From Peptostreptococcaceae bacterium (GTDB lineage: Bacteria; Bacillota_A; Clostridia; Peptostreptococcales; Acidaminobacteraceae), in the NCBI GenBank assembly GCA_013619035.1, contig JABXKX010000074.1, positions 1 through 7,910 of the forward strand: a DNA stretch of 7,910 bases, in the 5' to 3' direction. Below the pieces are notes generated by a model. It did no database searches. It saw only the letters and a program-made list of their open reading frames with translations, and had not been told where the DNA came from. Position 1 is the stretch's first letter, and each line of letters starts with the position of its first letter. Shown one piece after another: positions 1 to 6,376 of this stretch. Made by a program: the position numbers and the translations under genes.

Positions 1-1308
1 CCTATTATGTCATTAAAACATGAAATTGTAAGTGCGATTGATAAGTTCTATAACAGTAGTGTATCAGAGGAACTGTATCAAGAACTGAATGAAAACTATA
101 ATTTAGATTCTTATGGTGATGATATCGATGAAGATTCACTTGCGGAGATTAATAATGCCCCGATTGTTAAACTTCTGAATTCGATATTGGAACAAGCGGT
201 GAAATTAAAAGCCAGTGATATTCATATAGAACCTTTTGAGAACAACGTCCGAGTAAGGTACCGTGTAGATGGTGATTTAATTGAGATGTTAACACCTTCT
301 AAGAAAGTGCATTCCGCTATTGTCACAAGAATAAAAATCTTGGCAAAATTGAATATTGCTGAAAAGAGAGTACCCCAAGATGGAAAAGTTGAGATTAATG
401 TTGATGGTAGAATAGTTGATTTAAGAATCTCGATTATATCAACGATTCATGGTGAAAAAGTTGTAATACGTCTATTGGATAGAAGTACAAGAGTTCATAA
501 AAAAGACGATATTGGATTTTCACCAGAAAACAGAGAAATTTTTGATAAACTCCTGAAACATCCTAATGGCATTATTTTAATGACAGGACCAACAGGAAGT
601 GGTAAAACGACCACACTTTATGCAGCACTTATGAGTATTAATGAAATTTCAAAAAATATTATTACCATAGAAGATCCTGTGGAATATAGAATGAAAGGCA
701 TTATTCAGACTCAAATTAACAATAAAGCAAAAGTAACATTTGCATCAGGATTAAGATCCATTTTAAGACAAGACCCTGATATTATCATGATTGGTGAGAT
801 TAGAGATGGTGAAACGGCTGAAATTGCCGTTAGAGCTGCCATAACGGGTCACTTGGTATTCAGTACGGTACATACAAATGATACCTCAAGTACAGTTGCT
901 AGACTCGTAGATATGGGGATCGAACCATTCTTACTTTCTAGTTCACTTATTGGTGTTGTGGCACAACGATTGGTTAAAAAGATATGTACACATTGTAAGT
1001 TTGAATACAAAGCCAATATCCAAGAATCTGAAGTTCTTGGTATAGCAGTTGGGACATCGTTATATTCTAGTAAAGGCTGTCCGCATTGTAACTACACTGG
1101 TTTTTCAGGAAGAACGGCAACACATGAAGTGCTGCCAATATCCAAAAATATCAGAAGACTTATTAATAGTCGTAGTACTGCAGATGATATAAAAGCAGAA
1201 GCCGTTGAAGAAGGTATGATTGTATTAAGAGAAGATGTTAAAAGATTGGTATTGGCAGGTGTAACGTCTATAGAAGAGTTACTACGACTTACATTTAGAG
1301 TAGATTGA
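1..1308 (+). CDS. pilB: Type IV pilus extension ATPase PilB (GspE family), 5' partial
   Basis: Cytoplasmic hexameric ATPase that powers pilus polymerisation together with PilC. Numbering from the first ATG (position 7), visible motifs are Walker A GPTGSGKT at 194-201 (Lys200), the Asp-box/Walker B DPDIIMIGEIRD at 256-267, the His box around H282 (HLVFSTVHTND), and a zinc-binding pair of CxxC motifs at C327/C330 and C358/C361, typical of PilB/GspE and absent from PilT. The N-terminal part is short (433 residues from that ATG against roughly 550 for full-length PilB). The frame is open to the window edge (Pro, Ile before the Met), no ribosome binding site can be seen, and the first residues look like the last helix of an MshEN/GspE N-terminal domain (EIVSAIDKFY). 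I therefore treat the gene as starting upstream and the ATG as internal. The stop lies 13 bases before pilC. Family assignment is very secure; the start is unknown. Confidence 0.95.
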   Translation, partial: PIMSLKHEIVSAIDKFYNSSVSEELYQELNENYNLDSYGDDIDEDSLAEINNAPIVKLLNSILEQAVKLKASDIHIEPFENNVRVRYRVDGDLIEMLTPSKKVHSAIVTRIKILAKLNIAEKRVPQDGKVEINVDGRIVDLRISIISTIHGEKVVIRLLDRSTRVHKKDDIGFSPENREIFDKLLKHPNGIILMTGPTGSGKTTTLYAALMSINEISKNIITIEDPVEYRMKGIIQTQINNKAKVTFASGLRSILRQDPDIIMIGEIRDGETAEIAVRAAITGHLVFSTVHTNDTSSTVARLVDMGIEPFLLSSSLIGVVAQRLVKKICTHCKFEYKANIQESEVLGIAVGTSLYSSKGCPHCNYTGFSGRTATHEVLPISKNIRRLINSRSTADDIKAEAVEEGMIVLREDVKRLVLAGVTSIEELLRLTFRVD

Positions 1309-1310
1309 TT

Positions 1311-1317
1311 GGAGGTG
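1311..1317 (+). promoter_or_regulatory. Ribosome binding site of pilC (supports TTG start)
   Basis: GGAGGTG lies just after the pilB stop, six bases before the TTG at 1322. No ATG in the same frame lies at a better distance, so this site decides the TTG start. Confidence 0.85.
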
Positions 1318-1321
1318 CCTT

Positions 1322-2524
1322 TTGAGTCTATTTAAATATAAGGTATTGAAAGAAACAGGTGAAACAATTGAAGGCGAACTTAATCTGAAGAATGAAGCTG
1401 AAGTACAGGCTTATCTGAAAGAAAAAGATTATTACATCATTGAAATAAAAGAAGCTCAAAACAATGAAATATTCAATGTTAGTGTAACGTCAAAAGTTCA
1501 TGCGAAGGACTTATCCATTTTCTGTAGAAAACTCCATGCCATGATTGAATCAGGGCTACCAATAGTAACCGCGGTTGATATCTTAAGAGAACAAACGGTT
1601 CACCGGATTATAAAATCTGCTCTGAATAAGATTTATGAAGATCTACAGAAAGGATTTACATTCTCTGAAGCGCTGGGTCAGCAAAGAGATGTGTTTCCGG
1701 AAAATATGATTTTCCTAATAGAGGCAGGTGAGATGAGTGGTTCAATCGATATGATTCTCGACAGACTTTCGATTGACTTTGAAAAAGATGCCAAAATCAG
1801 AAGTAAAATTCAAGCAGCGATGGTTTATCCGATTCTACTGTGTTTTATGACGATTTCTTTGGTGACTTTTATGGTAGTATTCATTTTACCTAGATTTATG
1901 ATTATGTTTGACAACTCAGATGTGGATCTTCCCAAGATGACACAAGGTGTTATCAAGATTAGTGAATCCCTAAAAAATTATTGGTATCTATACCTATTTG
2001 GCATAGTTGTTACCTATATTGTTATAAGGGTACTAAAGAAGGCGCCAGAGTTTAGAAAGTATATAGATAGGTTAAAACTAGAACTACCAATTTTCAGAAA
2101 ATACAATCAACTTCTGATTACAACTAGATTTACAAGAACACTTTCTACCATGTTATTTAGTGGTGTGCCACTGCTCTATTCACTTGAGAACATTTCTAGA
2201 TCTGTAGGCAATGTGATTATAGCAGAAAAAATAATGGAAGTGAGTAATGAAGTTCGAAGAGGATCTGATTTAGCGACCCCGATTAAACGACTGAATATTT
2301 TTCCTAGAATGGTAGACAGTATGATTAATATAGGTGAAGAATCAGGTACTTTAGATGATATATTGTTAAAAACAACAAGTTACTTTGATGATGAGTTAGA
2401 TACTTACATCAAAAAACTAACAACATTATTTGAACCGTTGATGATCGTAGTGATGGGGGTGGTTGTAGGGTCAATTGTAATTGCGATGGTTCTGCCGTTG
2501 TTTGATATTGTAAAAACTGTTTAG
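1322..2524 (+). CDS. pilC: Type IV pilus inner-membrane platform protein PilC (GspF family)
   Basis: Polytopic membrane protein that couples the PilB motor to pilin assembly. The 400-residue length is normal for the family. Two repeated GspF cytoplasmic domains are visible. The first begins near residue 67 (FCRKLHAMIESGLPIVTAV) and carries the AGEMSG motif; the second begins near residue 270 (FTRTLSTMLFSGVPLLYSL) and carries GEESG. Membrane segments lie at about 168-190, 219-238 and 373-394, the usual three-helix pattern. The short N-terminal domain (about 1-60) matches the usual PilC/GspF start. The start codon is TTG, fixed by a strong GGAGGTG six bases upstream; it may keep translation below that of the pilin gene, which is an inference. 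The gene sits 13 bases after pilB and 15 bases before the pilin gene. Confidence 0.95.
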   Translation: MSLFKYKVLKETGETIEGELNLKNEAEVQAYLKEKDYYIIEIKEAQNNEIFNVSVTSKVHAKDLSIFCRKLHAMIESGLPIVTAVDILREQTVHRIIKSALNKIYEDLQKGFTFSEALGQQRDVFPENMIFLIEAGEMSGSIDMILDRLSIDFEKDAKIRSKIQAAMVYPILLCFMTISLVTFMVVFILPRFMIMFDNSDVDLPKMTQGVIKISESLKNYWYLYLFGIVVTYIVIRVLKKAPEFRKYIDRLKLELPIFRKYNQLLITTRFTRTLSTMLFSGVPLLYSLENISRSVGNVIIAEKIMEVSNEVRRGSDLATPIKRLNIFPRMVDSMINIGEESGTLDDILLKTTSYFDDELDTYIKKLTTLFEPLMIVVMGVVVGSIVIAMVLPLFDIVKTV

Positions 2525-2539
2525 AAAGGAAGGTACGAA

Positions 2540-2932
2540 ATGAAATGGTTAAGAAATAAAATGAACAAAAAAGGATTCTCTTTGATCGAGTTGATCGTAG
2601 TAATCGCTATTCTTGCAATTATTGCAGCCATAGCTATTCCTAGATTTGCAGTGATTCAGGCCAATTCAGAAGTAAAATCGGATATTGCTACTGCGGAAGA
2701 AATTTGTAATATGGCTAGACTTCAGCATGTTGAAACAGGAACTGCTTTAGCTAGTGAAGCTGACTTAACAGGTGCTTATATGATTGTTCCTGTTCCACAG
2801 AGTAATGCTCTTGGATCATTTGCATTATCTTTAGTTGGTACTAAATATCAAGTGACTTTTACTGCAGCTAATGGTACATCATATACTCTTGCACAGGTTA
2901 TTATTGAGAATGAGAAAGATGTTATAGAATAA
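2540..2932 (+). CDS. pilA: Type IV pilin, probable major subunit (prepilin)
   Basis: Prepilin of 130 residues. The 12-residue leader ends in MNKKG, and the predicted prepilin peptidase cut is after Gly12, giving mature FSLIELIVVIAILAIIAAIA with Phe+1 and Glu+5, the classical class III signal. Pro at +22 is typical of the N-terminal helix. The mature protein of about 118 residues is small, with a Thr/Ala/Ser-rich globular domain and one Cys (around residue 56), so it cannot form the intramolecular disulfide loop of Gram-negative PilA. ATG 2540 is preceded by AAAGGAAGGT (2525-2534) at good spacing; ATG 2561 is an internal alternative with no comparable site. It is called the major pilin because of its consensus signal, compact size, place directly after pilC, and the regulatory gap behind it. 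It could instead be one of several pilins if others are encoded elsewhere. Confidence 0.9.
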   Translation: MKWLRNKMNKKGFSLIELIVVIAILAIIAAIAIPRFAVIQANSEVKSDIATAEEICNMARLQHVETGTALASEADLTGAYMIVPVPQSNALGSFALSLVGTKYQVTFTAANGTSYTLAQVIIENEKDVIE

Positions 2933-2946
2933 CAGAATCGTCTTAA

Positions 2947-2964
2947 GCTGAACTTAAGTTCAGC
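2947..2964 (+). promoter_or_regulatory. Perfect 18-nt palindrome (hairpin) after the pilin gene
   Basis: GCTGAACTTAAGTTCAGC is its own reverse complement; as RNA it forms a 7-bp stem with a TTAA loop, 14 bases after the pilin stop. It is followed by CTTCTCTTC rather than a T-run, so it is not a classical intrinsic terminator. A partial attenuator, or a 3' stabiliser of processed pilin mRNA, is more likely. A dimeric protein-binding site cannot be excluded. Confidence 0.5.
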
Positions 2965-3017
2965 CTTCTCTTCACTTAATAATCATTTGGAATAAACACT
3001 TGTTGAGTGAGGAGAGG
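2965..3017 (+). promoter_or_regulatory. Long hairpin sequestering the ribosome binding site of the first minor pilin
   Basis: The left arm 2965-2982 and right arm 3000-3017 pair over 18 consecutive positions without bulge or mismatch: 14 Watson-Crick and 4 G-U pairs, with a 17-nt loop (2983-2999). The right arm ends in GGAGAGG (3011-3017), the ribosome binding site for the ATG at 3025, so the folded RNA would hide it. The left arm starts at the base after the 2947-2964 palindrome, so the two helices could stack. The pairing is seen in the sequence; its role in lowering or regulating minor pilin translation is inferred. Confidence 0.65.
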
Positions 3018-3024
3018 TGATATT

Positions 3025-4188
3025 ATGAATAAAAAAGGTTCTACATTGGTGATGGTTATTACACTGGTTGCTATAATGTCTATATTTACTTTGGCATTAT
3101 TTACAATTACAGTGGCGGATAAAAAGGCGGTGGTTCAGCAAGATGACAAGATGCAGAGCCATTATATTGCACGTGCCGGTATAGAAATTGTAGCAGAATA
3201 TATCATCAGCAATCCAGGGGAGGTTCAGAAATTAAAAAACCAAACGTCTGAGGTGTTTTCAGATGGATTCGATGGTACTTTTGAGGTATCGGTTGAAACC
3301 GTTGAAAATGAGGATGGCGATACCGTAGAGGTCACTCTTAGAGCGACTGGCGTTGTTGAAGAAAAACAAGATAGGGTGCAGTTGAAGTTGGTACCACCGA
3401 ATATGGCTTTGGCAATCTTTACAAATCAAAGTATTGAGCTCGATGGATACTGGGATATTCAAGATCAGATTGGATCAAATGGCTCAATTACTGGGGATAT
3501 TCATGAAGAGGATGGTAGTTTAGAAAGAAATCCATATATGGATATCGGATTAATCGCATGGGGCATTCCATATTTAAGTGAAAAAAATGATAATGTTGAG
3601 GAACTGAGTAATCCATATGCAATCGGTGCTGTTGATGAACTTGAAGATAATACCATCGTTAGTTTTAATTCACCAAGTTTTGAAACAAAACTGGAACTTG
3701 ATCCTGATAATATGATTCTTCTAGAATATGATGTATTTGAACTGGGTAAAGAATTAACCATTGATACTGGTGATCAGGATATCTTGATTGTTATTAATGA
3801 GTCAATGGCATTAAAAGGTGATCTGACTATTTTAGGTGAGGGAAAAGTTATAGTTGCAATAAGAGGAACGGAAGAGACCTTGAGTGAAGTTACGATATCT
3901 ACTCCTGAAATATATGGTAATTCAGATCCAGATAAATTATGGTTCTTCTTAGATAAATACAGTACGTTGAGTTATCAGACACCAGCGACATTGTATGCTA
4001 GAATAATTGCTCCAGAATCAATTATATCGTTACATGCTCAATCAACCATTTATGGTGAGATTACTGCAGATCGATTAATCAATAATAGTGGTGATGATGT
4101 CAACAGTAATCCAACTGTTATTTATGTACCTTCAGCATATGGAACGATTCCTTATGGCTTTAGAAGGGGTGAGTGGAATGAATGGTAA
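3025..4188 (+). CDS. Large PilX/GspK-like minor pilin
   Basis: A secreted pilin-like protein of 387 residues, unusually long for a pilin. The N-terminus MNKKG|STLVMVITLVAIMSIFTLALF gives a prepilin peptidase cut after Gly5 with Ser at +1, followed by one hydrophobic helix (about 6-28). Position +5 is Met, not Glu, as in GspK-type tip pseudopilins, which also lack Glu5. The following helix contains QSHYIARAGIE (about 47-57), which resembles the conserved YxAxAG(I/L)E segment of PilX-like proteins. The rest is a large, mostly beta-rich domain. Near 308-356 it has alternating short strands (YARIIAPESIISLHAQSTIYGEITADRLI) reminiscent of beta-solenoid C-termini of other pilin-like and surface proteins. 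ATG 3025 has GGAGAGG 7 bases upstream; a GTG at 3007 would put the ribosome binding site inside the gene. It overlaps the next gene by 11 bases. Probable role: tip or priming subunit, possibly adhesive. Confidence 0.8.
   Translation: MNKKGSTLVMVITLVAIMSIFTLALFTITVADKKAVVQQDDKMQSHYIARAGIEIVAEYIISNPGEVQKLKNQTSEVFSDGFDGTFEVSVETVENEDGDTVEVTLRATGVVEEKQDRVQLKLVPPNMALAIFTNQSIELDGYWDIQDQIGSNGSITGDIHEEDGSLERNPYMDIGLIAWGIPYLSEKNDNVEELSNPYAIGAVDELEDNTIVSFNSPSFETKLELDPDNMILLEYDVFELGKELTIDTGDQDILIVINESMALKGDLTILGEGKVIVAIRGTEETLSEVTISTPEIYGNSDPDKLWFFLDKYSTLSYQTPATLYARIIAPESIISLHAQSTIYGEITADRLINNSGDDVNSNPTVIYVPSAYGTIPYGFRRGEWNEW
4164..4172 (+). promoter_or_regulatory. Ribosome binding site setting the start of the PilV-like gene
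   Basis: AAGGGGTGA lies inside the 3' end of the preceding gene, five bases before ATG 4178. It supports this start over the in-frame ATG at 4088, which has no such site and would add 30 residues in front of the pilin signal. Confidence 0.75.
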
Positions 4189-4792
4189 TAAAAATGATGG
4201 CTTGACTTTAATAGAGATTATAATTTCTATTGGGATACTGGCAATTGTAGCATTATTGTTTATAAGTATTTTTGTAAATACACATCGAATGATTGTAGAG
4301 GCAGGAGCTGATTCACAAAATTTAATCTTTAGTCAAAAAACTGTTGAAGCGCGGATGTCGCAAGTCGTCAATGGTGATACCGTTGAATTTAATATCAATG
4401 AAATTTTTCCAGACATAGAGCCAGATTTGGATAATGAAATGTTTGAAGTTGGAGAAATCAGAGATAACTCATTTACGACATTTGTTGCCATAACAGAAAA
4501 TGCAGTACCTCTGAGTACAACTTTAACCTCATTAACGTATATTGGAACTTATTCAGGTGGTTCTTTAGATTCTTTTGATCCTCTGATTCAAACGTATGCG
4601 CTTTATGGTGTAAGTGGTAATAAACCACAAATTAAAAGTCGTATCAGTTATACAACCTATGAATTTGCTGCAGGTGTGTCTATAGATGTAATGGCTAGCG
4701 AAATCTCTAAATATGAAGCTTGTATTACAGTGACGAATGCTAAAGGAAGAGAGAGAATATATACAATATACATTTATGAGGGTGATGAATAA
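4178..4792 (+). CDS. Minor type IV prepilin (PilV/GspI-like)
   Basis: A 204-residue prepilin. The leader MNGNKNDG is followed by LTLIEIIISIGILAIVALLFISIFV, with the predicted cut after Gly8, Leu at +1 and Glu at +5. The Asp before the Gly is unusual, since the other pilins of the operon have Lys there. The soluble part (about 40-204) is not recognisable beyond being a pilin head domain; it is strand-rich and ends in a repeated-strand section (ACITVTNAKGRERIYTIYIYEGDE). The gene overlaps the preceding gene by 11 bases and the next by one (TAATG), so translation is probably coupled. By position between a PilX/GspK-like and a PilW/GspJ-like gene it should belong to the minor pilin complex that primes assembly. 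The PilV/GspI label rests on order and size, not on a diagnostic motif. Confidence 0.8.
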   Translation: MNGNKNDGLTLIEIIISIGILAIVALLFISIFVNTHRMIVEAGADSQNLIFSQKTVEARMSQVVNGDTVEFNINEIFPDIEPDLDNEMFEVGEIRDNSFTTFVAITENAVPLSTTLTSLTYIGTYSGGSLDSFDPLIQTYALYGVSGNKPQIKSRISYTTYEFAAGVSIDVMASEISKYEACITVTNAKGRERIYTIYIYEGDE

Positions 4793-5316
4793 TGAAAAAA
4801 GGATATACTTTGTTTGAATTAGTCGTTATTTTAGCATTGTTTTCGATTGTCATTCTTTTGGGATTATCATTTTTAATAGGTGCCAATAAAAACTTTAAAC
4901 GAAGTCAAGAAAACTCAGAAATGTATTATCAAGCAAGAAGGGTATCAGACGCCATAAGAGATGAGGTTCGGTATGCTAAAACAATTGATTTAATTGATAT
5001 TGGTGATATTGACTTGAGTTCAGATAATTCATATCTATTTGTTAGAGTAATAGCTGATGGACTAGGGGAACTGGTATTGCAATATAAAACGGATGAAACC
5101 ATTATATCAGGCCAGATAATAGTAACACCAGTTGATTTTACTATAATAGAAGATAGTAATGGTAATAACACTTTGAGTTATACAATAACATCAAGAGTTG
5201 TAAATCAAGTTGGCAACAGAGAATATGACGCTGAAACAACAATTTTACTAAATAATATAAAAAAAGGTGGATCGGATTCTGGCATATGTATAGAATTTAC
5301 CAAGCCATCCCCATAG
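4792..5316 (+). CDS. Minor type IV prepilin (PilW/GspJ-like)
   Basis: A 174-residue prepilin with a very short leader, MKKG, followed by YTLFELVVILALFSIVILLGLSFLI. The predicted cut is after Gly4, with Tyr at +1 (normally Phe, Met or Leu) and Glu at +5. The helix continues into a polar segment (NFKRSQENSEMYYQARRVSDAIRDEVRYA), resembling the amphipathic helix of PilW/GspJ proteins, where a similar 'R.a...i..eir.A' pattern is common. The head domain is strand-rich with one Cys near the C-terminus (SGICIEF). The start overlaps the previous stop by one base and is preceded by GAGGGTGA (4778-4785) at six bases. It is probably a partner of the two preceding minor pilins in the initiation or tip complex. 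The prepilin call is secure; the subfamily is tentative. Confidence 0.8.
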   Translation: MKKGYTLFELVVILALFSIVILLGLSFLIGANKNFKRSQENSEMYYQARRVSDAIRDEVRYAKTIDLIDIGDIDLSSDNSYLFVRVIADGLGELVLQYKTDETIISGQIIVTPVDFTIIEDSNGNNTLSYTITSRVVNQVGNREYDAETTILLNNIKKGGSDSGICIEFTKPSP

Positions 5317-5321
5317 AGAGG
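5315..5321 (+). promoter_or_regulatory. Ribosome binding site favouring the second ATG of pilM
   Basis: AGAGAGG ends only two bases before ATG 5324 but eight bases before ATG 5330. Normal spacing favours 5330, removing two residues (Met-Leu) from the longer reading. Confidence 0.6.
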
Positions 5322-5329
5322 TAATGCTA

Positions 5330-6367
5330 ATGAAAAATGATAAGAAAATAAAGAAAAAAACTGTGGTTGCATTTGACATCGGTACGAGTCATATCAAAGT
5401 AACAGTGGGTAAATTTAGTAATAATAAACTTCACTTGAAGCATATGATTACTTTGGATACACCTGAGAAGTGTATCTCAAATGGTAGGATTAGAGACACT
5501 GAAGCTTTAAGAGCGGTTCTAAAAGAAGTCGTAACAGAGTATAATCTTAAAAAGAAGTATGCTATTGTTACATTTAAAAGTTCTGGAATCATTAATCGCG
5601 AAATGACTCTTCCGTATAATGATGATAAAGATTCTGTTGATCATATTGTAGATTTTGAGATGAAACAATTGATGACGATTAATCTAGAAGATTATGTTAC
5701 TCAGTATCAAATTATTGAGGAGTATTTTCAGGAAAAAGTAAAATATATGAGAATTATGGTAACGACAATAGAGAGAGATATTGTTGAGTCGTACTATAAT
5801 TTACTAAAAGACCTTCATTTAAAACCATATGTATTGGATGTTCATTTTAACTCGTTTAATAAATTTATAAAATTATACAATGACCAAGTTAGTAAACTGA
5901 AAGGAACCATTGCAGTCATTGATGTTGGATATAACAGTACAGATATTTCAATTATATCAGGTGGTGGTTATAAGATGAGTCGCACACTAAATATTGGTTC
6001 AAATGTATTGGAACATATGCTACAAGAAGAATTTGATGCCAGCTTTGATAAAGATCAAATGAGAAGACTTTTGATTAGAAAAGCTGAGGAAGTTAAATCA
6101 CGTATCAATGATGTTCTGACCCCGCTTGCGGATGAAGTATCAAATGTCGTTAGATACTATATTTCTAGGGATAGTAGAAATGAGGTACAGCAGATATACG
6201 TCACTGGTAGTATTGTTAATCAGCCAGAAGTTAAGTATATTTTGGAAGAAAGATTGGATTTACCAACGTGTAATTTTGACAATCTTGATAGGCTTATAGT
6301 GAGTTCAGATAAAAAAGACGATACATCTAGTTACTACGCAGTGCTAGGTGCTATGGTTAGATTATAA
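5330..6367 (+). CDS. pilM: Type IV pilus alignment protein PilM (FtsA/actin-like ATP-binding)
   Basis: Cytoplasmic actin-fold protein that docks onto the N-terminal tail of PilN and links the PilNO membrane complex to the motor side. The 345-residue length fits the family. Visible signatures, in order: phosphate-1 loop VVAFDIGTSHIKV (Asp16, Gly18), phosphate-2 loop AVIDVGYNSTDISII (Asp198, Gly200), adenosine-motif segment IYVTGSIV (Gly293), and a C-terminal SYYAVLGAMVRL that matches the usual end (aGLALR) of PilM proteins. There is no signal peptide or membrane helix; the N-terminus is Lys-rich. ATG 5324 is possible, but the ribosome binding site at 5315-5321 fits 5330 better. It lies 13 bases after the PilW-like gene and nine bases before pilN. 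The assignment is firm from motifs plus the pilM-pilN-pilO order. Confidence 0.93.
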   Translation: MKNDKKIKKKTVVAFDIGTSHIKVTVGKFSNNKLHLKHMITLDTPEKCISNGRIRDTEALRAVLKEVVTEYNLKKKYAIVTFKSSGIINREMTLPYNDDKDSVDHIVDFEMKQLMTINLEDYVTQYQIIEEYFQEKVKYMRIMVTTIERDIVESYYNLLKDLHLKPYVLDVHFNSFNKFIKLYNDQVSKLKGTIAVIDVGYNSTDISIISGGGYKMSRTLNIGSNVLEHMLQEEFDASFDKDQMRRLLIRKAEEVKSRINDVLTPLADEVSNVVRYYISRDSRNEVQQIYVTGSIVNQPEVKYILEERLDLPTCNFDNLDRLIVSSDKKDDTSSYYAVLGAMVRL

Positions 6368-6376
6368 GGGGGCGCT

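Noticed and set aside
2947..2975. Classical rho-independent terminator
   Set aside because: The stem is AT-rich in its centre and is followed by CTTCTCTTC, not a run of T; downstream genes of the same pathway also argue against full termination.
3007..3024. GTG at 3007 as the start of the PilX-like gene (adds MRRGDI)
   Set aside because: The GTG and following codons are themselves the ribosome binding site GGAGAGG for ATG 3025, and the shorter form gives the normal MNKKG leader.
2933..3024. c-di-GMP or other known riboswitch in the gap after the pilin gene
   Set aside because: T4P genes in some clostridia are controlled by c-di-GMP riboswitches, but here the 92-base gap is filled by two simple hairpins and I see no room or motif for a known aptamer.
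3259..3761. Open frames on the minus strand opposite the PilX-like gene
   Set aside because: They lie wholly antisense to a well-supported gene, have low-complexity Ser-rich or unremarkable translations, and no ribosome binding site was noted.
4088..4177. ATG at 4088 as the start of the PilV-like gene
   Set aside because: It would place 30 non-pilin residues before the signal, lies deep in the preceding gene, and lacks a ribosome binding site; ATG 4178 has AAGGGGTGA at good distance.
4929..5171. Minus-strand open frame opposite the PilW-like gene
   Set aside because: Shadow of a real coding frame; the translation shows no recognisable domain.
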